Shown piece after piece: positions 1 through 8,348 of a DNA stretch of 64,000 nucleotides; the stretch's first letter is position 1; each line of letters opens with the position of its first letter. The position numbers and the translations under genes are program-made. Where the stretch lies: the NCBI RefSeq assembly GCF_000259505.1, contig NZ_AJMM01000025.1:24564-88563 (forward strand), written 5' to 3'. This stretch comes from Streptococcus sp. SK643. GTDB taxonomy: Bacteria > Bacillota > Bacilli > Lactobacillales > Streptococcaceae. Under the pieces are notes generated by a model, which saw only the letters and a program-made list of their open reading frames with translations, made no database searches and was not told the DNA's origin.

Positions 1-174
1 GATGTTTTGAAAATCGTTAAAATGGACGTGGATGAAAATCCAAACACAGCTCGTGCCTTTGGAATTATGTCTATCCCAACTCTTCTCTTCAAAAAAGACG
101 GCCAAGTGGTCAAACAAGTTGCAGGTGTTCATACTGCAGAACAAATCAAGGCCATCGTTGCTGAATTAAGCTAA
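1..174 (+). CDS. trxA: Thioredoxin, C-terminal part (cut by window edge)
   Basis: The first 57 codons from the left edge encode the C-terminal half of a thioredoxin-fold protein and end in TAA. It contains the cis-proline loop (IPTL, after MDVDENPN) and the typical ending with KQVAGVHTAEQIKAIV. The CxxC active site lies left of the window, so redox function is inferred from the family. A terminator hairpin follows directly. Confident as thioredoxin; trxA versus a second thioredoxin-like paralogue cannot be decided from this part. Confidence 0.85.
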   Translation, partial: DVLKIVKMDVDENPNTARAFGIMSIPTLLFKKDGQVVKQVAGVHTAEQIKAIVAELS

Positions 175-181
175 TCACATT

Positions 182-213
182 AGAGACCAAGTACTTTCTT
201 TGGTCTCTTTTTT
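182..213 (+). terminator. Rho-independent terminator after thioredoxin
   Basis: AGAGACCAA and TTGGTCTCT form a 9-bp stem around a short loop and are followed by a run of T. It separates trxA from the queCDEF leader. Confidence 0.85.
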
Positions 214-261
214 CTTGCCCTTTGCCATTTTTCAAAAAATATGCTAGACTGTAGGTAGAAT

Positions 262-340
262 ATTACGATGTTTGGGACATGCCATCGCTAAAAAAAACCT
301 CTACTTGGTATTTTTTAGCTCCCTCAAGGGAGCTTTTTGC
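262..340 (+). promoter_or_regulatory. Candidate preQ1-I-like riboswitch/attenuator in the queC leader
   Basis: Three elements are visible. (1) A 5-bp stem CGATG (266-270) / CATCG (283-287) closes a 12-nt loop containing GGG, followed by an A-rich tail ending in CC (290-299), so the tail could fold back on the loop as an H-type pseudoknot. (2) GCTAAAAAAAACC (287-299) can instead pair with GGTATTTTTTAGC (307-319), with one mismatch. (3) AGCTCCC (317-323) pairs with GGGAGCT (328-334) before T residues, a terminator that shares bases with hairpin 2. These states exclude each other, as in a transcriptional off-switch. preQ1 riboswitches of class I are small H-type pseudoknots upstream of queuosine genes. 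The conserved bases do not match the classical consensus exactly, so the class and ligand are inferred. Confidence 0.6.
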
Positions 341-375
341 GTGCTCTGAACATTTCCCATTTTGGAAGGAGTACT

Positions 376-1029
376 ATGAAACGTCAATCAGCCTTGGTCG
401 TCTTTAGTGGCGGTCAAGATTCTACAACCTGCCTCTTTTGGGCTAAAGAACACTATGAAACGGTCGAAGCCGTTACCTTTGCCTACGGTCAACGCCATCA
501 TCTCGAAATTCAAATTGCTAGAGAAATCGCTAAGGAACAGGGAATTCGTCATCATATCCTAGATATGTCTCTGCTGGGACAAATCACTGAAAATGCCCTA
601 ACCTCTGATCTTGAGATCGAGCAAAAAGAGGGGGAGGTTCCCAATACCTTTGTTGACGGTCGCAATCACCTCTTTCTATCCTTTGCGGCAGTTCTTGCTA
701 AGCAAAGAGGTATTAAAGATATCGTGACAGGTGTCTGCGAGACAGACTTCTCAGGCTATCCCGATTGTAGAGATGTCTTTGTCAAATCCCTTAATGTTAC
801 CCTCAACCTTGCCATGGATTACGACTTCGTTATCCAAACACCTCTCATGTGGCTAGACAAAGCTGAAACTTGGGAGTTAGCTGACCAACTCGGTGCCTTT
901 GACTATGTTCGTGAAAAGACCTTAACCTGCTACAACGGGATTATCGGAAGTGGATGTGGAGATTGCCCAGCCTGCCACCTACGACAACATGGTCTAGATG
1001 TTTATCTCTCACAGAAAGGAGAGGCCTAA
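376..1029 (+). CDS. queC: 7-cyano-7-deazaguanine synthase QueC
   Basis: Converts 7-carboxy-7-deazaguanine to preQ0 using ATP and ammonia, a late step in making the queuosine precursor. The 217-aa protein has the PP-loop SGGQDSTT near residues 10-17. Zinc-binding cysteines lie toward the C-terminus ([10 protein letters not shown]). The ATG at 376 is chosen over an in-frame upstream start because GGAAGGAG lies just before it. First gene of queC-D-E-F; its stop overlaps the queD start. The upstream leader carries a riboswitch-like attenuator. Confidence 0.95.
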   Translation: MKRQSALVVFSGGQDSTTCLFWAKEHYETVEAVTFAYGQRHHLEIQIAREIAKEQGIRHHILDMSLLGQITENALTSDLEIEQKEGEVPNTFVDGRNHLFLSFAAVLAKQRGIKDIVTGVCETDFSGYPDCRDVFVKSLNVTLNLAMDYDFVIQTPLMWLDKAETWELADQLGAFDYVREKTLTCYNGIIGSGCGDCPACHLRQHGLDVYLSQKGEA

Positions 1030-1472
1030 TGTTTTTTGCACCCAAAGAAATCAAACAGGAAACTGGGGAGGCTCTTGTCTACAATCCTCACAGAACCTTG
1101 GTATCAAAAGAGTTTACCTTCGATGCTGCCCACCACCTCTTTCACTATGAGGGAAAATGCAAGTCCCTGCACGGCCATACCTATCATCTGCAGATTGCTG
1201 TCAGTGGTTTTTTAGATGAACGTGGCATGACCTACGATTTCGGAGATATCAAAGCGATCTACAAGAACTACTTAGAACCCTACTTGGATCATCGCTATCT
1301 CAATGAAACTCTTCCCTATATGAACACGACTGCTGAAAATATGGTTTACTGGATTTTCCAAACCATGAGTCAAGAGTTGCCAGACGAACGTGGGCTCCGT
1401 TTGGAATACGTTCGCCTCTATGAGACTCCGACTGCCTTTGCGGAGTTTAGACGGGAGTGGTTAGATGACTAG
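1029..1472 (+). CDS. queD: 6-carboxy-5,6,7,8-tetrahydropterin synthase QueD
   Basis: Converts dihydroneopterin triphosphate to 6-carboxytetrahydropterin, the first dedicated step toward preQ0. The 147-aa protein shows the family Cys-x3-His-x-His motif (CKSLHGH), which holds the catalytic Cys and zinc-binding His residues, plus the earlier zinc His in FDAAHH. The ATG overlaps the queC stop by one base, with a purine-rich GGAGAGG upstream, so translational coupling is likely. GTP cyclohydrolase I, needed to supply substrate, is not in this window. Confidence 0.95.
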   Translation: MFFAPKEIKQETGEALVYNPHRTLVSKEFTFDAAHHLFHYEGKCKSLHGHTYHLQIAVSGFLDERGMTYDFGDIKAIYKNYLEPYLDHRYLNETLPYMNTTAENMVYWIFQTMSQELPDERGLRLEYVRLYETPTAFAEFRREWLDD

Positions 1473-2181
1473 GGAACGTGTCCTCAAACTACCAGTTTTG
1501 GAAATTTTTGGCCCAACCTTTCAAGGCGAAGGTCGTGCCATTGGGCAGAAAACCATGTTTGTCCGCACTGCAGGTTGCGACTACCACTGCGACTGGTGCG
1601 ATTCTGCCTTTACATGGGATGGCTCTGAAAAACCAACTCGCATGACAGCTGACGAGGTCATTGCTGCCTTGGATAAATTAGGGAGCTACGACTATGTAAC
1701 CCTATCTGGGGGAAATCCTGCTATCCAAGCAGCCAACATGGCTGAGCTAGTAACCAAACTCAAGGAACGTGGTGTCACTCTAGCTGTTGAGACCCAAGGC
1801 TCCCGCTGGCAAAATTGGTTAAAAGACATCGACCAGGTCACTCTGAGTCCCAAACCTCCTTCATCCAAGATGGAAGTCAACTTTGAGACCTTGGACTTTA
1901 TCGTTTCCCAACTGGATCCAGATAAGGTCACCTTTAAAATCCCTGTCTTTGATGATACTGATTTGGCTTTTGCCAAAGGAATTCAAGAACGCTACCAACC
2001 AGATGTTCTTTTCTTATCTGCAGGAAATCCTGAGCCCAAGGCTAGAGGCAATATTGTCCAAGACCAACTGGACCGCCTCAAAGAACTCTGGGAACGTGTC
2101 GCTTCTGACGATAGCTGGGGCAATGTCCGCGTCCTTCCTCAACTGCATACCCTCCTCTACGATAATCAACGTGGTGTTTAA
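1465..2181 (+). CDS. queE: 7-carboxy-7-deazaguanine synthase QueE (radical SAM)
   Basis: Radical-SAM ring contraction of 6-carboxytetrahydropterin to 7-carboxy-7-deazaguanine. The 238-aa protein has a Cys-x3-Cys-x2-Cys cluster motif (CDYHCDWC, about residues 38-45) for the 4Fe-4S cluster, a glycine-rich SAM contact (LSGGNPA) and the SPKPPSS segment typical of QueE. It overlaps the queD end by 8 nt, which supports one operon. Length is normal for the family. Confidence 0.95.
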   Translation: MTRERVLKLPVLEIFGPTFQGEGRAIGQKTMFVRTAGCDYHCDWCDSAFTWDGSEKPTRMTADEVIAALDKLGSYDYVTLSGGNPAIQAANMAELVTKLKERGVTLAVETQGSRWQNWLKDIDQVTLSPKPPSSKMEVNFETLDFIVSQLDPDKVTFKIPVFDDTDLAFAKGIQERYQPDVLFLSAGNPEPKARGNIVQDQLDRLKELWERVASDDSWGNVRVLPQLHTLLYDNQRGV

Positions 2182-2199
2182 GATTAGAAAGGAAAAATC

Positions 2200-2691
2200 A
2201 TGTCACAACAAGAAGAAATGAAAAACCTCAGCCTCCTTGGCAACAAAGAAACCAACTACATTTTCGAGTATCAACCAGAAGTCCTCGAATCCTTTGACAA
2301 TCGTCATGTGGAAAATGACTATTTTATCAAATTTAACTGTCCTGAGTTTACCTCACTTTGCCCAATCACTGCTCAGCCAGACTTTGCGACGATTTATATT
2401 TCCTACATTCCTGACAAGCTTTGTGTCGAGTCAAAATCCCTCAAACTCTACCTCTTTAGCTACCGAAACCACGGAGATTTCCACGAAAACTGTATCAACA
2501 CCATCGGGAAAGACTTGGTCAACTTGCTAGACCCTCGCTATTTGGAGGTTTGGGGAAAATTCACTCCGCGCGGTGGTATCTCAATTGACCCCTACTACAA
2601 CTACGGTAAGCCAGGAACTAAATATGAAGGCTTGGCAGAACAACGCCTCTTCCAACACGATCTCTATCCAGAGAAAATTGACAACCGTTAA
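2200..2691 (+). CDS. queF: NADPH-dependent preQ0 reductase QueF
   Basis: Reduces the nitrile preQ0 to the amine preQ1 with NADPH. The 163-aa protein is the short, unimodular type. It contains [12 protein letters not shown], whose Cys forms the thioimide with substrate and whose Asp is the proton donor. The C-terminus (SIDPYYNYG) fits the family. An AGAAAGGAAA site precedes the ATG. Last gene of queCDEF, so the operon makes preQ1 from a pterin. A BOX repeat follows. Confidence 0.95.
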   Translation: MSQQEEMKNLSLLGNKETNYIFEYQPEVLESFDNRHVENDYFIKFNCPEFTSLCPITAQPDFATIYISYIPDKLCVESKSLKLYLFSYRNHGDFHENCINTIGKDLVNLLDPRYLEVWGKFTPRGGISIDPYYNYGKPGTKYEGLAEQRLFQHDLYPEKIDNR

Positions 2692-2696
2692 ACTCA

Positions 2697-2851
2697 AACT
2701 CAATGAAAATCAAAGAGCAAACTAGCCGCAAGTTGCTCAAAGCACTGCTTTGAGATTGTAGATAGAACTGACGAAGTCAGCTCAAAACACTGTTTTGAGG
2801 TTGTGGATGGAAGCTGACGTGGTTTGAAGAGATTTTCGAAGAGTATCATAC
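2697..2851 (-). repeat. BOX interspersed repeat (pneumococcal type), truncated boxA
   Basis: On the minus strand this starts with the boxA-like ACTCTTCGAAAATCTCTTC and ends with boxC-like sequence finishing TTGATTTTCATTGAGT. In between are the paired CTGACTTCGTCAG and CAAAACAGTGTTTTGAG palindromes typical of boxB and boxC. The boxA part lacks much of the usual CGTCGCCTTGCC core. BOX elements are non-autonomous repeats of S. pneumoniae and relatives that fold in RNA. It sits between queF and the aquaporin terminator. Confidence 0.85.
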
Positions 2852-2852
2852 G

Positions 2853-2891
2853 AAAAAGCCCTGTTCCTCAAAATGAGGAGCAAGGCTTTTT
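2853..2891 (-). terminator. Terminator of the aquaporin gene
   Basis: AAAAAGCC and GGCTTTTT, together with the inner pair CTCCTCA/TGAGGA, form a strong hairpin. It has A/T runs on both sides and may also stop queCDEF transcription. Confidence 0.85.
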
Positions 2892-2900
2892 GAGTTTCAA

Positions 2901-3569
2901 TTATTCTTCTGTTCCAAGGAAGTTTTTTGCAACAAGGGCTGCAAGAACCCCACCAACGATTGGCGCAAGGATGAAAATCCAAACTTGTTGAAGAGCTGCG
3001 CCACCTACCAAAACAGCTGGTGCCAAGCTACGGGCTGGATTTACTGAAAGCCCAGTAATGTTCAATCCCACAAGAATCATCGCCATCAATGACAAACCGA
3101 TTACCAAACCAGCAATCGCGCCATTGCCCTTGCTTGCTGATGTCACAGTCATGATAACCAAGACAAACAAGAAAGTTGCGATTACTTCAAACAAGAAACC
3201 ACCAAAGACAGTGACACCGTTTGCCAAGGCATTTTCACCAAGACTAGCAGTTGACATACCTGAGTTAGCCAAGAGGAAGAATACCGCGCCAGAAGCGATG
3301 AAGGCTCCAACAACTTGTCCAAGGATGTAGTTGACAAGGTCTTTTGATGACAAGCGTTTGTTTACAAACATAGCGATCGAAACAGCTGGGTTCAAGTGAG
3401 CCCCTGAAACAGTTCCGATTGAGAAAGCTGCAACCACGATTGCCAAACCGAAGGCAAAGGCAATTCCAAGGTGACCAAGGCCATCAAGACCATTTCCAAA
3501 AACAACAGCTCCTGTCCCAACGAACACAAGCATGAACGTACCGATTAACTCAGCAACAAATTTTTTCAT
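2901..3569 (-). CDS. aqpZ: Aquaporin (MIP family water/small-solute channel)
   Basis: The 222-aa membrane protein has the MIP layout of six membrane segments and two half-helices. The two NPA boxes are intact: HLNPAV (about residue 61) and SVNPAR (about 178). Its short loops and length resemble the AqpZ branch rather than the longer glycerol facilitators, so water or small neutral solutes are likely, although substrate cannot be proven from sequence. AAAAGGAGAAAG precedes the ATG. Monocistronic, with its own terminator downstream. Confidence 0.85.
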   Translation of the reverse strand: MKKFVAELIGTFMLVFVGTGAVVFGNGLDGLGHLGIAFAFGLAIVVAAFSIGTVSGAHLNPAVSIAMFVNKRLSSKDLVNYILGQVVGAFIASGAVFFLLANSGMSTASLGENALANGVTVFGGFLFEVIATFLFVLVIMTVTSASKGNGAIAGLVIGLSLMAMILVGLNITGLSVNPARSLAPAVLVGGAALQQVWIFILAPIVGGVLAALVAKNFLGTEE

Positions 3570-3684
3570 TTTCTTTCTCCTTTTTTCAAAAACTAGATAC
3601 TAGTCTATCAAAAGAGGGAAAGGGTTTCAAGAAAATAGACTGGAAATTTTCAGGATAAAATTCTATAAAAACGGTAGTGTTTAT

Positions 3685-3713
3685 TTGAAACATTTTTTCT
3701 AAAGGTATATAAT
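3685..3713 (+). promoter_or_regulatory. Sigma-A promoter for the acetoin/diacetyl reductase gene
   Basis: TTGAAA (3685-3690), a 17-nt spacer and TATAAT (3708-3713). Transcription would start near 3720 and leave a leader of about 100 nt before the ATG at 3825. Confidence 0.7.
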
Positions 3714-3824
3714 GTTAATATAGTTCTAATAAGTTATTTATTCCCTAATTTGAACTAATTTTTACAACTTTGCTGTTCTTTTATGAACGTTTGAATGGTA
3801 TCGTGGATACCAAGGAGGAATCAT

Positions 3825-4589
3825 ATGTCTAAAGTTGCTATTGTCACAGGTGCAGGTCAAGGAATCGGTTTTGCAATCGCAAAACGATTGGTTCAAGATG
3901 GCTTTAAGGTAGGAGTCTTAGACTACAATCCCGAAACAGCTGAAAAAGCTGTTTCCGAATTATCAGCTGAAAATGCCTTTGCTGTCGTGGCCGATGTTTC
4001 GAAACAGGCAGAAGTTGCACAAGCATTTCAAAAAGTTGTTGACCATTTTGGTGATTTGAATGTTGTCGTAAATAACGCCGGTGTTGCTCCAACTACTCCT
4101 CTTGATACAATTACTGAGGAACAATTTACACGCACTTTCGGTATCAACGTTGGTGGTGTCATTTGGGGTTCACAAGCTGCACAAGCGCAATTTAAAGCAC
4201 TTGGCCACGGAGGTAAAATTATCAACGCAACCTCTCAAGCCGGTGTAGTGGGCAATCCAAATCTAACTGTTTATGGTGGAACAAAATTTGCTGTTCGCGG
4301 AATCACGCAAACATTAGCACGTGATTTAGCAGACTCAGGCATCACTGTTAACGCCTACGCACCAGGTATTGTGAAAACACCAATGATGTACGATATCGCT
4401 CATGAAGTTGGTAAAAATGCAGGAAAAGATGACGAATGGGGTATGCAGACATTTGCAAAAGATATTACTCTAAAACGTCTATCTGAACCAGAAGATGTGG
4501 CTGCTGCCGTCAGCTTCCTTGCAGGACCAGATTCAAACTACATTACAGGACAAACCATTATCGTAGATGGTGGTATGCAATTCCATTAA
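3825..4589 (+). CDS. Diacetyl/(S)-acetoin-forming reductase, SDR family
   Basis: A 254-aa classical short-chain dehydrogenase. It has TGAGQGIG near residue 9 for NAD(P)H binding, NNAG for core stability, a catalytic Ser (NATS) and the YGGTK pair. Overall it resembles acetoin/2,3-butanediol dehydrogenases (BudC/ButA type), which interconvert diacetyl, acetoin and butanediol. SDR substrate prediction is only moderately safe. The ATG at 3825 has AAGGAGG before it. It is flanked by its own promoter and terminator. Confidence 0.8.
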   Translation: MSKVAIVTGAGQGIGFAIAKRLVQDGFKVGVLDYNPETAEKAVSELSAENAFAVVADVSKQAEVAQAFQKVVDHFGDLNVVVNNAGVAPTTPLDTITEEQFTRTFGINVGGVIWGSQAAQAQFKALGHGGKIINATSQAGVVGNPNLTVYGGTKFAVRGITQTLARDLADSGITVNAYAPGIVKTPMMYDIAHEVGKNAGKDDEWGMQTFAKDITLKRLSEPEDVAAAVSFLAGPDSNYITGQTIIVDGGMQFH

Positions 4590-4596
4590 GATAGAC

Positions 4597-4631
4597 AAAA
4601 AGAGGTTGGAAAATGATTCAACCTCTTTTAT
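4597..4631 (+). terminator. Terminator after the SDR gene
   Basis: AAAAAGAGGTTG and CAACCTCTTTT pair around AAAATGATT and are followed by T-rich sequence. Confidence 0.8.
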
Positions 4632-4696
4632 TAGTTTTCATTATTAGTTAGGAGGGTACAATAGAAACTCTTTCAATAAGTAATATTAGCTTATCC

Positions 4697-5488
4697 CTAG
4701 TATTGAAAAGATTGAATAGCTTCTTTCAAGTCATCTTGTAAACTATTTCTCTGGTCAAGTTGGACATAGACTTCCAACAGACAGGATCTGAAGTTGGAAA
4801 ATTTATAAAAATCTTCCCTTTCTTCTATCGGAAAGTCAACAGCTTTTATCCAAGAAGCTACTTGCTCTTGCTCCAACTTCCCTTGTAAAATAGGTTCATA
4901 GATCACTCTTGCTAAACGCCAATCCTCATCATCTGTAAAGCGAATCGAAATTCTTTTAAATAGTTGGCCAAGTATATCAAATACTTCATGAACTCTGGTT
5001 TTAGGAAAGTCTGGATGACAAACCACCTCTGTCAGTAAATCGGCTCCATGTGCAAAAGCATGAACCCAACCATACTGATTTGAAAAACCCGTTGTATCCT
5101 TTTCTTTTGAAAGATAATACAAACCTTGATTTAAAAGGACATTACGAATTCCTGCATTTAATTCCTGATAAAAAATCGATTGCTTGTTGGCATCTGCAGA
5201 CAAGAGATTTGCATAAATAAGCGCCCTAAAAGAACGCTCAAGTGTTGACAAACCTACCTTATCAATCTCTTTATCTAGTCCTCCATCAGCTGATACCACC
5301 TCAGCAATGAAATAAAATTGTTCCTGTGTAAATAGCTCTTCCTGAATCCCTCTAGCAAAGCTTGTAAAAACAAGGCTATCTCGAATTTCTGGAGAAGAAT
5401 CTCCCAAATGATCAAGCAACCATTGGATTTCTTCCTCATGATAACTTGGTTTTTCTTCTGCTATTTTTCTAAGTAACTTTTGATACAT
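4697..5488 (-). CDS. DUF2785 family protein
   Basis: Predicted 263-aa soluble alpha-helical protein. It matches the DUF2785 pattern by a central stretch around YLSKEKDTTGF followed by GWVHAFAHGADLL, which holds two conserved His residues. The ATG at 5488 is chosen because it lies after the end of the HxlR gene (5500) and has AGAGG upstream; a longer reading would overlap that gene. Probably co-transcribed with the HxlR regulator. No function is known to me. Confidence 0.75.
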   Translation of the reverse strand: MYQKLLRKIAEEKPSYHEEEIQWLLDHLGDSSPEIRDSLVFTSFARGIQEELFTQEQFYFIAEVVSADGGLDKEIDKVGLSTLERSFRALIYANLLSADANKQSIFYQELNAGIRNVLLNQGLYYLSKEKDTTGFSNQYGWVHAFAHGADLLTEVVCHPDFPKTRVHEVFDILGQLFKRISIRFTDDEDWRLARVIYEPILQGKLEQEQVASWIKAVDFPIEEREDFYKFSNFRSCLLEVYVQLDQRNSLQDDLKEAIQSFQY

Positions 5489-5499
5489 GGTCAATACCT

Positions 5500-5832
5500 C
5501 TACATTTCTAGCAACTTGATATAATCTAGACCCCATTTCTCGACAGCATCTAAAACAACTCTGAATTCCTGCCCCATTTCGGTTAAGCTGTACTCAACTC
5601 GTGGTGGAACTTCGGCATAGACCTTTCGTTGAACAATCTTATCCTTTTCTAATTGACGGAGATGACGAGTCAAAATAGTTTGAGTAATCCCAGGCAATAA
5701 TCTCTGCAATTCTTTAAATCGTTTGGTACCCGTACTCAACTGATAAATGATTACCAGTGCCCATTTCCCCGTTAAAACCCTCTGCGTTGTCGCAAATGGA
5801 CAAATACCATACTCACTCACTTTATTTGTCAT
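5500..5832 (-). CDS. HxlR-family winged-helix transcriptional regulator
   Basis: The 110-aa protein contains the HxlR pattern: an N-terminal Cys (GICPFATT), then the GKWALVIIYQL helix, the helix-turn-helix LPGITQTILTRHLRQLE, and the wing ending in PRVEYSLTEMG. The single early Cys suggests sensing of reactive electrophiles or quinones, as in some HxlR proteins; this is inference. Divergent from the SnoaL-like gene at 5983, with a palindromic candidate operator between them. Confidence 0.85.
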   Translation of the reverse strand: MTNKVSEYGICPFATTQRVLTGKWALVIIYQLSTGTKRFKELQRLLPGITQTILTRHLRQLEKDKIVQRKVYAEVPPRVEYSLTEMGQEFRVVLDAVEKWGLDYIKLLEM

Positions 5833-5872
5833 AAAATATCTTCTTTCTATTTTTTTAAAAAAATTTATCTTT

Positions 5873-5904
5873 TAGTATCAATAAAAGTACTACTTTTGAT
5901 ACTA
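5873..5904. promoter_or_regulatory. Candidate HxlR operator (inverted repeat)
   Basis: TAGTATCA (5873-5880) and TGATACTA (5897-5904) are perfect inverted arms, with further symmetry inside (AAAGTA/TACTTT). The site lies in the divergent spacer 41 nt from the HxlR start. It could control both directions. Confidence 0.55.
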
Positions 5905-5982
5905 GATATCAAAAAAGTGTCTACTTGTTTTTTTGTTTGTAACTGTTACAATTATATCATAAAAAAGAAATGGAGAATAGAT

Positions 5983-6372
5983 ATGTCAACAAACTTAGAA
6001 ATTTTCAATGCTTATAACCAAGCTTTAATTGCTGGTGACTTTCCTGGTGTCTTTGAAACGATGGCAGACGATATTGTCTGGCATCAACCTGGTACTCATA
6101 GTATATCTGGTACAGTTGTTGGTAAGGACAAGCTAGGAACTCACCTGGCTACATTTGCTGAGAAAACTAATGGAACTTTTAAGGTGATAACAAATTGGGT
6201 TTCTGACAATAAGGATTTATTCGCAGCCAATGTTACTTTTCTTGGAACACGTGCTGATGGTACTGAACTCAATATGAACGGGATTGACCTCTTCCGTATT
6301 GAAGACGGAAAAATCAAAGAAGTTTGGCTCTTCTCTTCAGATCAAGCTGAAGAAGATAGCTTTTGGGGATAA
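5983..6372 (+). CDS. SnoaL-like / NTF2-fold protein
   Basis: The 129-aa protein has the small alpha+beta NTF2-like pattern. An N-terminal helix is followed by AYNQALIAGDFPGVFETMADDIVWHQPGT, then sheet strands ending in GIDLFRIEDGKIKEVW. SnoaL-like members include ketosteroid isomerase relatives, but many have unknown substrates. The ATG at 5983 is chosen for TGGAGA upstream and because the preceding codons are atypical. It is divergent from an HxlR regulator that probably controls it. Confidence 0.75.
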   Translation: MSTNLEIFNAYNQALIAGDFPGVFETMADDIVWHQPGTHSISGTVVGKDKLGTHLATFAEKTNGTFKVITNWVSDNKDLFAANVTFLGTRADGTELNMNGIDLFRIEDGKIKEVWLFSSDQAEEDSFWG

Positions 6373-6446
6373 TTTAAGAGACCAGGACAAAAAATTTTGA
6401 TTTTAGGAATTCTTTATTATAAATTTTTTAAAGCAATAGACTAGAT

Positions 6447-6503
6447 AAAAAAGCGAACAAGACAGAATTCTGAGTATCAGATAACTCGTTTTGTTCGCTT
6501 TTT
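6447..6503. terminator. Bidirectional terminator between SnoaL-like gene and pepF
   Basis: AAAAAAGCGAACAA and TTGTTCGCTTTTT form a long stem with A and T runs on either side, able to stop transcription from both converging genes. Confidence 0.85.
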
Positions 6504-6541
6504 ATATTTAAGGTTAGACTTTTGTCCCAGACTCTTTTAAT

Positions 6542-8338
6542 TTACTCTCCCAACTGGGCACTGTAGGCGATAATCTGGTCAACCGTGTCTGACAAGAACT
6601 GGATGGTATCACGGAGTGGTTTGTCTGTTGAAATGTCAGCACCGATAATCATGGCTGACTCAAGTGGTGTCTTGCTACCACCTGACTTGAGGAGATTGAG
6701 CCAGTCTTCAGCTCCAGTTTCAGAGTTTTTAAGATGGAGGTAACCTGCGGTCGAGATGACAAGTCCTGCTGAGTAAGTGTAACTATATAAGCCCATGTAA
6801 TAATGAGCTTGGCGCATCCAAGTCAGAGCTGCATCTTCGTCAATTTCAATAGCATCTCCCCAGAAATCTGTCAAGACTTCTTTCATAATACTGTTAAGCT
6901 TGCTTGCTCCAAAGGTTTCTCCTTCTTCAATCAGTGTATAAACCTTGCGCTGGAAGGCTGCTTCCAAAAGGTGAGTAATAAAGTTATGGAAGTAAGTATC
7001 TGTCAAACGGTGAGCAAGGGAGAAACGTTTTTGACGAGGGTCGTCAGACTGGTGCTCCAAGTAGTCACTGAGGAGCAATTCATTGAAAGTTGACGGTGCT
7101 TCGACATAGTAGGTAGACATGTGGGCGTTGAAATAGCTTTGGTGATTATCTGAAAAGATAAATTGACCAGAATGCCCGATTTCATGAATCAAGGTATAGA
7201 CATCGCTCAAACGCCCTGTCCAGCTCATGAGGACGTAAGGGTGCACGCGATATGGATCCGCCGCATAACCACCAGAATCCTTGCCACTATTAGCAGCAAA
7301 GTCAACCCAGCGCTCTTCTTGATAGCGAGCAACTTCTTGACAATATTCTTTCCCCAAAGGTTTTACCGACTTCATGACCAAGTCATAGGCATCCTCAATA
7401 GTCACTTCAGGATTCAGGGCACTATCCAAGTCCAACTTCCAATCAGCAAAGGTCATCTTTTCAAGACCATTTACCTTGGCAACATGCTTGAGGTATCTCT
7501 GAGCAACTGGCGCAAAATCCTTCATGATCAGGTCAATCTGACGATCAAACATAGCACGGTCCACTTCCTGCTCAGCCAAAAGATAGTCAAAGACAGAGTC
7601 GTAGCCCTTCATATCTGCCAATAGTTTTTCAGACTTAACCTGGGCTAGATAGGCTGCTGCAGCCGTATTTTGGTGCTTACGAAGGCCTTCTGAGAAGGAA
7701 CGGAAAGATTTTTCACGAATCTCAGCATCCTCATGATTTTGGTAGAAATTCTCATAAGTCACAAAGCTGTTTTTGTAGGTCTTGCCATTGACTTCAAAGT
7801 CGGCCATTTCAAAATCCCCAGCTCGCATCTTAGTGTAAATATCCTGCGGACTGTAGAAAACTTCACCGAGATTTGTCAAGGCCTTCTCCACATCAGCCCC
7901 TAGATAGTGGGCTTTTTTGATTTTTGCCTGACGAATGGCAGCTGTTAAATGTGGCAATTTACCCAAACGGTCTAAGACTTCCTCATCAGCTTCCACCAAA
8001 GCATCGTCAAAGAAGGTCAAGGCTACACTGGCATCTGTTTCGAATTCCATCCCAGCTTGGGCAATGTTAGCAAATTCGTCATTGCTATAATCTGTCGTCT
8101 GAGGCATAAAACCATAGTTACCAATATGGCTCATCTGAATGTAGATTTGTTCCAATTCTGCAAAGGCCTTTTCAAAATCCTCAAAAGTATGAAGATTGCC
8201 CTTGTAGTCACGGCTAAACTGGTTGATGTCTTCACGAGCCTTCTCGATTGCACGTAAGAAATCCTCACGGTCTTGGTATAGGGCTGTTAAATCCCAAAGT
8301 TCCTTCTCTGGAAATTCTGAACGGTGTTTTTGTTCCAT
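6542..8338 (-). CDS. pepF: Oligoendopeptidase F
   Basis: A 598-aa M3-family zinc metallopeptidase that cleaves short intracellular peptides. The active-site HExxH is visible as HEIGH in the C-terminal half (LIHEIGHSGQ), followed by the typical AHMSTYYVEAPSTFNE segment that contributes the third ligand. There is no signal peptide, so it is cytoplasmic. Length is normal. ATG at 8338 with GAGAGGAAGA upstream. It converges on the SnoaL-like gene; rsmE lies 10 nt upstream, so it may be the end of the prmA-rsmE-pepF transcript. Confidence 0.92.
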   Translation of the reverse strand: MEQKHRSEFPEKELWDLTALYQDREDFLRAIEKAREDINQFSRDYKGNLHTFEDFEKAFAELEQIYIQMSHIGNYGFMPQTTDYSNDEFANIAQAGMEFETDASVALTFFDDALVEADEEVLDRLGKLPHLTAAIRQAKIKKAHYLGADVEKALTNLGEVFYSPQDIYTKMRAGDFEMADFEVNGKTYKNSFVTYENFYQNHEDAEIREKSFRSFSEGLRKHQNTAAAAYLAQVKSEKLLADMKGYDSVFDYLLAEQEVDRAMFDRQIDLIMKDFAPVAQRYLKHVAKVNGLEKMTFADWKLDLDSALNPEVTIEDAYDLVMKSVKPLGKEYCQEVARYQEERWVDFAANSGKDSGGYAADPYRVHPYVLMSWTGRLSDVYTLIHEIGHSGQFIFSDNHQSYFNAHMSTYYVEAPSTFNELLLSDYLEHQSDDPRQKRFSLAHRLTDTYFHNFITHLLEAAFQRKVYTLIEEGETFGASKLNSIMKEVLTDFWGDAIEIDEDAALTWMRQAHYYMGLYSYTYSAGLVISTAGYLHLKNSETGAEDWLNLLKSGGSKTPLESAMIIGADISTDKPLRDTIQFLSDTVDQIIAYSAQLGE

Positions 8339-8348
8339 TTTCTTCCTC

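Noticed and set aside
2700..2851. Tandem CTGACGAAGTCAG-type palindromes considered as a CRISPR array or attachment site
   Set aside because: They are the inner parts of a BOX element; there are no equal repeats with unique spacers and no cas genes.
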